A DNA stretch of 39,785 bases from Arcobacter sp. 31_11_sub10_T18 (lineage in GTDB: Bacteria > Campylobacterota > Campylobacteria > Campylobacterales > Arcobacteraceae): assembly GCA_002163065.1 (NCBI GenBank), contig MAAG01000069.1:1-39785 (forward strand), written 5' to 3'. A program made the position numbers and the translations under genes. Shown in pieces: positions 36,304 to 39,785 of the stretch (the first letter of the stretch is position 1; each line of letters opens with the position of its first letter). The notes beneath the pieces are model-generated. The model was not told where the DNA came from. It did no database searches and saw only the letters and a list, made by a program, of their open reading frames with translations.

Positions 36304-37487
36304 TATCGCCCCTTAATTTGCATTCTAGCATTGATGAAGTTCATAAACATAGAAATAGTAATACTCATTGTTAAATAAACCGCCATGGTCATTAAAATAA
36401 TCTCAATTGCTTGCCCCACTTGATTCAGTGAAGTTCCAGCAAATAATGTAACCAACTCAGGATATCCAATGGCTGTTGCTAAAGATGAGTTCTTTGCTAA
36501 GTTAAGATACTGGTTAATAACAGGTGGGATAATAACTCTTAATGCTTGAGGAAGTACTACTTTTTTAAGTACTGTACTTTCTTTTAAACCAAGTGCATAT
36601 GCTGCTTCTTTTTGACCTTTTGGTACGGCTTCAATACCTGCTCGCACTGCTTCAGCAATATAAGTTGCAGTATAAATACTTAAAGCAAATGTAAGTGCCA
36701 TAAATTCAGGAATAACATTTAATCCACCAACAAAGTTAAATCCTTTTAGTACAGTTGGCTCCAATGTTGAAGGAGATCCAACAATAAAAAACACTAAAAC
36801 TGGTGTTACTATAATCATCGCTGTAGATACCCAAAATACAGGATATTCTTCTCCTGTTTCGTCATGTCTTTTTTTGGCCCAATTTGCAAGATAAATTACT
36901 CCTGCTATTGCTAACACAAATGCTGCAACTACCCATATAAATCCACTCTCTAATAGTGGTTTAGGCATAAGTAACCCACGATTATTTAAATAAATGGAGT
37001 CAAAAAAAGATATACTCTGTCTTGGTCCTGGTAATGCTGCTAAAACAACGTTGTACCAAAATAAAATTTGTAGAAGAATAGGAATATTTCTAAAAGTCTC
37101 TACATACACCATACAAAGTTTAGATACCATAAAGTTTGATGATAATCTTCCAATACCAACCAATAGTCCAATAATTGATGAAAGTACAATTCCAACAAAA
37201 GATACTAAGACTGTATTAATTAAACCTACTATAAATACTCTCCCATGAGTATCTGATTCATCATACTCAATTAAAGATTGAGTAATTCCAAAACCTGCTT
37301 CTGAACTTAAAAAGTCAAAACCAGTCGTAATACCACGTTTTTCAATGTTTTCAAACATATTTCCAATCATGAAATATACAAAAAAAGCAATTGAGGCAAG
37401 GGCTAAGATTTGATAGATAACCGCTCTAGTTTCTGGATTATTATAAAATGCAACAGAAGTTTCTGAGGGTCTAGTTTTATTCTTCAT
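36303..37487 (-). CDS. aapQ: Polar amino acid ABC transporter, permease AapQ-like
   Basis: 394 aa with about eight membrane helices. The EAA loop is EAVRAGIEAVPKGQKEAAYALGL in part. An extra central segment (about residues 150-260) with two more helices separates the first helices from the permease core, as in known AapQ. It follows aapJ after a 73-nt gap that holds a strong terminator-like hairpin, so it should be expressed at a lower level than the binding protein. Confidence 0.93.
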   Translation of the reverse strand: MKNKTRPSETSVAFYNNPETRAVIYQILALASIAFFVYFMIGNMFENIEKRGITTGFDFLSSEAGFGITQSLIEYDESDTHGRVFIVGLINTVLVSFVGIVLSSIIGLLVGIGRLSSNFMVSKLCMVYVETFRNIPILLQILFWYNVVLAALPGPRQSISFFDSIYLNNRGLLMPKPLLESGFIWVVAAFVLAIAGVIYLANWAKKRHDETGEEYPVFWVSTAMIIVTPVLVFFIVGSPSTLEPTVLKGFNFVGGLNVIPEFMALTFALSIYTATYIAEAVRAGIEAVPKGQKEAAYALGLKESTVLKKVVLPQALRVIIPPVINQYLNLAKNSSLATAIGYPELVTLFAGTSLNQVGQAIEIILMTMAVYLTMSITISMFMNFINARMQIKGR

Positions 37488-37498
37488 ATTTTTACCTT

Positions 37499-37527
37499 AA
37501 AAAAAAAGGGGATTAAATCCCCTTTTT
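37499..37527 (-). terminator. Intra-operon terminator between aapJ and aapQ
   Basis: AAAAAGGGGAT / ATCCCCTTTTT, 11-bp perfect stem with a 3-nt loop, followed on the minus strand by a U-rich run of nine. It probably stops most transcripts after aapJ, with partial read-through into the permease genes. Confidence 0.88.
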
Positions 37528-37560
37528 AAGTTTCTTATATTAAATTAATATAAAATGTGA

Positions 37561-38577
37561 CTATCTTACTGGAGCTCCGTATTGAATCCCACCTTTGTTC
37601 CATAAGTTATTTAAACCTCTGTCAATTTTAAGAGCAGAATCTTTACCAACGTTTCTAGCGAAAGACTCACCGTAGTTACCTACGTTTTTAATAATATTAT
37701 AAGCCCATTTAGCATCTAAACCTAAGTTAGCGCCAGCTTTACCTTGGTTACCTAATAATCTTTTAATACTTGGGTTAGCACTTTTTAACATAGCATCTAC
37801 GTTACCAGAGTTAACACCTAATTCTTCAGCATTTAACATTGCAATGTGAGTCCATTTAACAACATTAAACCAAGCATCATCACCTTGTCTTACAACAGGT
37901 CCTAATGGTTCTTTAGAAATGATTTCTGGAAGTACTTTAACTTTACTAGGATCTTTAACTGATAAAACTAGTCCATATAATTGAGAAGCATCTGAAGTTA
38001 CAACATCACAACGACCAGCTTTGAAACCTTCAATTGTTTGAGAAGATGTATCATAAGTAACTGATTTATAAGTCATTTTGTTAGCTTTAAAGTAATCTGT
38101 TAAGTTAAGTTCAGTAGTTGTTCCTGCTTGAATACAAAAAGTTGCACCATCAAGTTCTAAAGCTGAGTTAACCCCAATACTTTTGTTTACTAAGAAACCT
38201 TGTCCATCATAGTAGTTAACACCAGCAAAGTTTAAACCTAATGAAGTATCTCTAGTTGCAGTCCATGTAGTTGCTCTAGATAAGAAATCAATTTCACCAC
38301 TTTGAAGTGCTGTAAATCTTTCTTTAGCAGTTAGAGGAACATATTTAACTTTAGAAGCATCACCAAGAACAGCAGAAGCAACAGCTCTACAAGTATCTAC
38401 ATCAATACCAGTCCATTTACCAGTTGAATCAGTTGCAGAAAATCCAGCAATACCAGTTGAAACACCACAAGTTAATACACCAGCTTCCTTAACTTTGTCA
38501 AGAGTACCAGCAGTAGCTACTGTTGCCATTAACGCAGCACCAGCTATTGATATAGAAGCAATTTTAGATATTTTCAT
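37561..38577 (-). CDS. aapJ: Polar amino acid ABC transporter, periplasmic binding protein
   Basis: 338 aa with a signal peptide (cleavage near ATA, residue 23). Family SBP_bac_3: GVLTCGVSTGIAGFS and DSTGKWTGIDVDTCRAVA at the N-terminus, then ALQSGEIDFLSR and EGFKAGRCDVVTSD. It captures amino acids in the periplasm for AapQMP; broad specificity is known for rhizobial AapJ but is not shown here. AAGGAG lies before the ATG. It is the first gene of the operon and is divergent from the TAXI gene. Its promoter has TATACT 6 nt from two exact 11-bp repeats. Confidence 0.95.
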   Translation of the reverse strand: MKISKIASISIAGAALMATVATAGTLDKVKEAGVLTCGVSTGIAGFSATDSTGKWTGIDVDTCRAVASAVLGDASKVKYVPLTAKERFTALQSGEIDFLSRATTWTATRDTSLGLNFAGVNYYDGQGFLVNKSIGVNSALELDGATFCIQAGTTTELNLTDYFKANKMTYKSVTYDTSSQTIEGFKAGRCDVVTSDASQLYGLVLSVKDPSKVKVLPEIISKEPLGPVVRQGDDAWFNVVKWTHIAMLNAEELGVNSGNVDAMLKSANPSIKRLLGNQGKAGANLGLDAKWAYNIIKNVGNYGESFARNVGKDSALKIDRGLNNLWNKGGIQYGAPVR

Positions 38578-38643
38578 TTTTAATCTCCTTCAGATTAGTT
38601 TTTTCAGCTTTTTTATTTTTTAAATAAATAAACTCATGACGAA

Positions 38644-38677
38644 AGTATAAAAGAGTAAAGTAGCATTAAAGTAGCAT
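38644..38677 (-). promoter_or_regulatory. aapJ promoter with two tandem TAAAGTAGCAT boxes
   Basis: TAAAGTAGCAT is repeated exactly in tandem at 38656-38666 and 38667-38677. On the minus strand the boxes end 6 nt before a -10 (TATACT, 38649-38644). No -35 is seen, so the boxes probably bind an activator. Confidence 0.75.
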
Positions 38678-38708
38678 TTTGAAAAGAATTGCAAAAATAA
38701 GTGACACA

Positions 38709-38728
38709 AAAATTACATAAAAGTCACA
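38709..38728. promoter_or_regulatory. Third box pair in the aapJ-TAXI gap
   Basis: AAAATTACA (38709) and AAAGTCACA (38720), again 11 bp apart. The first differs from AAAGTNNCA at one fixed position. A further single reverse-oriented box TGGCACTTT lies at 38804-38812. The rest of this 412-nt gap is AT-rich with no gene seen. Confidence 0.5.
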
Positions 38729-38931
38729 AAATACCATTTTATGCACCTTCTAAAGAATTAAAGAATTTTAATATTTTTCAAATCTTTACAAATTGTTTCA
38801 AAATGGCACTTTTTTTTATGTTTCATTATGATATTATAATCACTTAAATACATCAGTATATAAGTAATGTAACTGGTTTACATTATTTTAAGCAAGACTA
38901 TAATGATTATATGATAGATTCATATGCAAAG

Positions 38932-38952
38932 TGTGACTTTCATGCTACTTTA
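38932..38952 (+). promoter_or_regulatory. TAXI-gene promoter boxes
   Basis: TGTGACTTT (38932) and TGCTACTTT (38943) are inverted copies of the AAAGTNNCA box, 11 bp apart. ATGCTACTTTA (38942-38952) is the exact reverse complement of the aapJ box. They lie 38 nt before the TAXI start codon. Confidence 0.65.
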
Positions 38953-38989
38953 TGTAATTTAAAAATTCCAATAATCAAAAAGGAGTTAT

Positions 38990-39785
38990 ATGAAATTTGT
39001 TAAAACCTTAATAATTATAAAAATTCTTTCTTTATCTGCATATAGTTCCCAGTTTGTAACAATTGGTACAGGTGGAGTTACTGGGACTTATTATCCAACT
39101 GGTTCAGCTGTTTGTAAACTTGTTAATAAGTATAGAGCCCAAACAAAAATAAGATGTTCTGTTGAATCTACAGGTGGTTCTGTTTATAATGTAAGTAATG
39201 TGCAAAATAAAGAATTTGATTTTGCAATTGCACAAAGTGATGTTTTATATCAAGCAGTTAATGGTACAGCATCTTTTAAAAATAAACCACTTAAAAAATT
39301 AAAATCTATTATGGCTATATATCCAGAACTGCTAACATTGGTGACCAGAAGAGACGCAAATATAAATACTTTAAAAGATGTTAAAAATAAAAGAATCAAT
39401 TTAGGGAACCCTGGCAGTGGAAATGAATCCACAGCATTGGCTTTGTTTAAAGAAAACCGAATCAAAAGATCAGATTTAAAACTGGCAGGTGTTTATGAAG
39501 CTACTGAAATGCCCGATGCCTTAAAAGAAAACAAACTTGATGGCTACTTTTACATGGTGGGGCATCCAACTGCCAATGTAAAAGAAGCTGCCAATGCAGT
39601 AGATGTAAAAATTGTACCTTTAACTGGTATAAAGATAAATAACCTTATTAAGAAGTATCCCTATTTTGCAAAGGCAAATATTCCAGGAGGAATGTATTTG
39701 GGTAATAAAAATGACATTCCTACTTTTGGAGTTAAAGCAGTTTTATTTAGTAGTTCAGATGTGAGTGAGAAAAAAGTTTATACCA
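38990..39785 (+). CDS. TAXI-family TRAP transporter binding protein, cut by the window end
   Basis: The first 265 codons are inside the window and the 3' end is missing; the ORF track omits it. A signal peptide (about 19 residues) is followed by the TAXI start FVTIGTGGVTGTYYPTG, then STGGSVYNV, KEFDFAIAQSDV and INLGNPGSGNEST, all typical of TAXI solute receptors. These feed Na+- or H+-driven TRAP permeases; some bind glutamate, but the ligand here is unknown. AAGGAG lies 5 nt before the ATG. The membrane subunit gene is expected just downstream of the window. It shares regulatory boxes with the divergent aapJ. Confidence 0.92.
   Translation, partial: MKFVKTLIIIKILSLSAYSSQFVTIGTGGVTGTYYPTGSAVCKLVNKYRAQTKIRCSVESTGGSVYNVSNVQNKEFDFAIAQSDVLYQAVNGTASFKNKPLKKLKSIMAIYPELLTLVTRRDANINTLKDVKNKRINLGNPGSGNESTALALFKENRIKRSDLKLAGVYEATEMPDALKENKLDGYFYMVGHPTANVKEAANAVDVKIVPLTGIKINNLIKKYPYFAKANIPGGMYLGNKNDIPTFGVKAVLFSSSDVSEKKVYT

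Noticed and set aside
1-39785. CRISPR arrays, tRNA or rRNA genes, insertion sequences, prophage genes
   Set aside because: Looked for and not seen. No regularly spaced repeats with unique spacers, no transposase or integrase proteins, no cloverleaf or rRNA-like sequence.

Overview
The window reads as a chromosomal segment from a low-GC, motile, free-living member of the Campylobacterota, most like the Arcobacter group. That placement is inferred from base composition, a short HrcA in an hrcA-grpE-dnaK operon without dnaJ, many Cache-type sensors and EAL proteins, and Campylobacterota-like protein sequences. No rRNA, tRNA, CRISPR array, insertion sequence, integrase or phage gene was seen. The content looks like ordinary core and accessory chromosome.

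Positions 1-6500 (minus strand) hold a periplasmic thiol/disulfide cluster: a rhodanese, then an apparent operon of TlpA-like redoxin, small thioredoxin, DsbC/G-like protein, an apparently exported DUF255 (YyaL/SSP411-type) protein and DsbD. The rhodanese and the operon each start behind a nearly identical promoter element (ACAAATCYTACAC-N10-TATAATAACA). A 71-aa orphan protein lies upstream.

Positions 6500-17240 (mostly minus strand) hold a Cache-HAMP-GGDEF-EAL protein, phosphatidylserine decarboxylase, a SulP anion transporter split by a -1 frame change at an A7 run, the lytic transglycosylase MltA, an exported dienelactone hydrolase (plus strand), a small zinc-ribbon membrane protein, and hrcA-grpE-dnaK behind a near-consensus promoter and a CIRCE operator.

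Positions 17560-24980 (plus strand) are a signalling block: a receiver-GGDEF-EAL protein whose phospho-acceptor Asp is Glu, a Cache-GGDEF-EAL protein, an orphan membrane histidine kinase, and a PAS protein paired with a soluble chemoreceptor. All three GGDEF domains in the window are degenerate while all three EAL domains keep their catalytic residues, so the net output should be c-di-GMP breakdown.

Positions 25020-39785 are mainly amino-acid handling: an XRE-cupin regulator with an MFS exporter, divergent from an NDH-2-like flavoprotein and alanine dehydrogenase; a double-Cache chemoreceptor; a LysE exporter; L-serine ammonia-lyase; a complete Aap-type polar amino acid ABC importer; and, divergent from it, the start of a TAXI-type TRAP binding protein cut by the window edge. 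The intergenic regions here carry 11-bp-phased repeats typical of OmpR/PhoB-family response-regulator sites: AAAGTNNCA boxes between aapJ and the TAXI gene, and AATCAYT boxes upstream of the chemoreceptor. No single large new system was found. The strongest unexplained signals are these repeats, the twin thiol-gene promoters and the split SulP gene.
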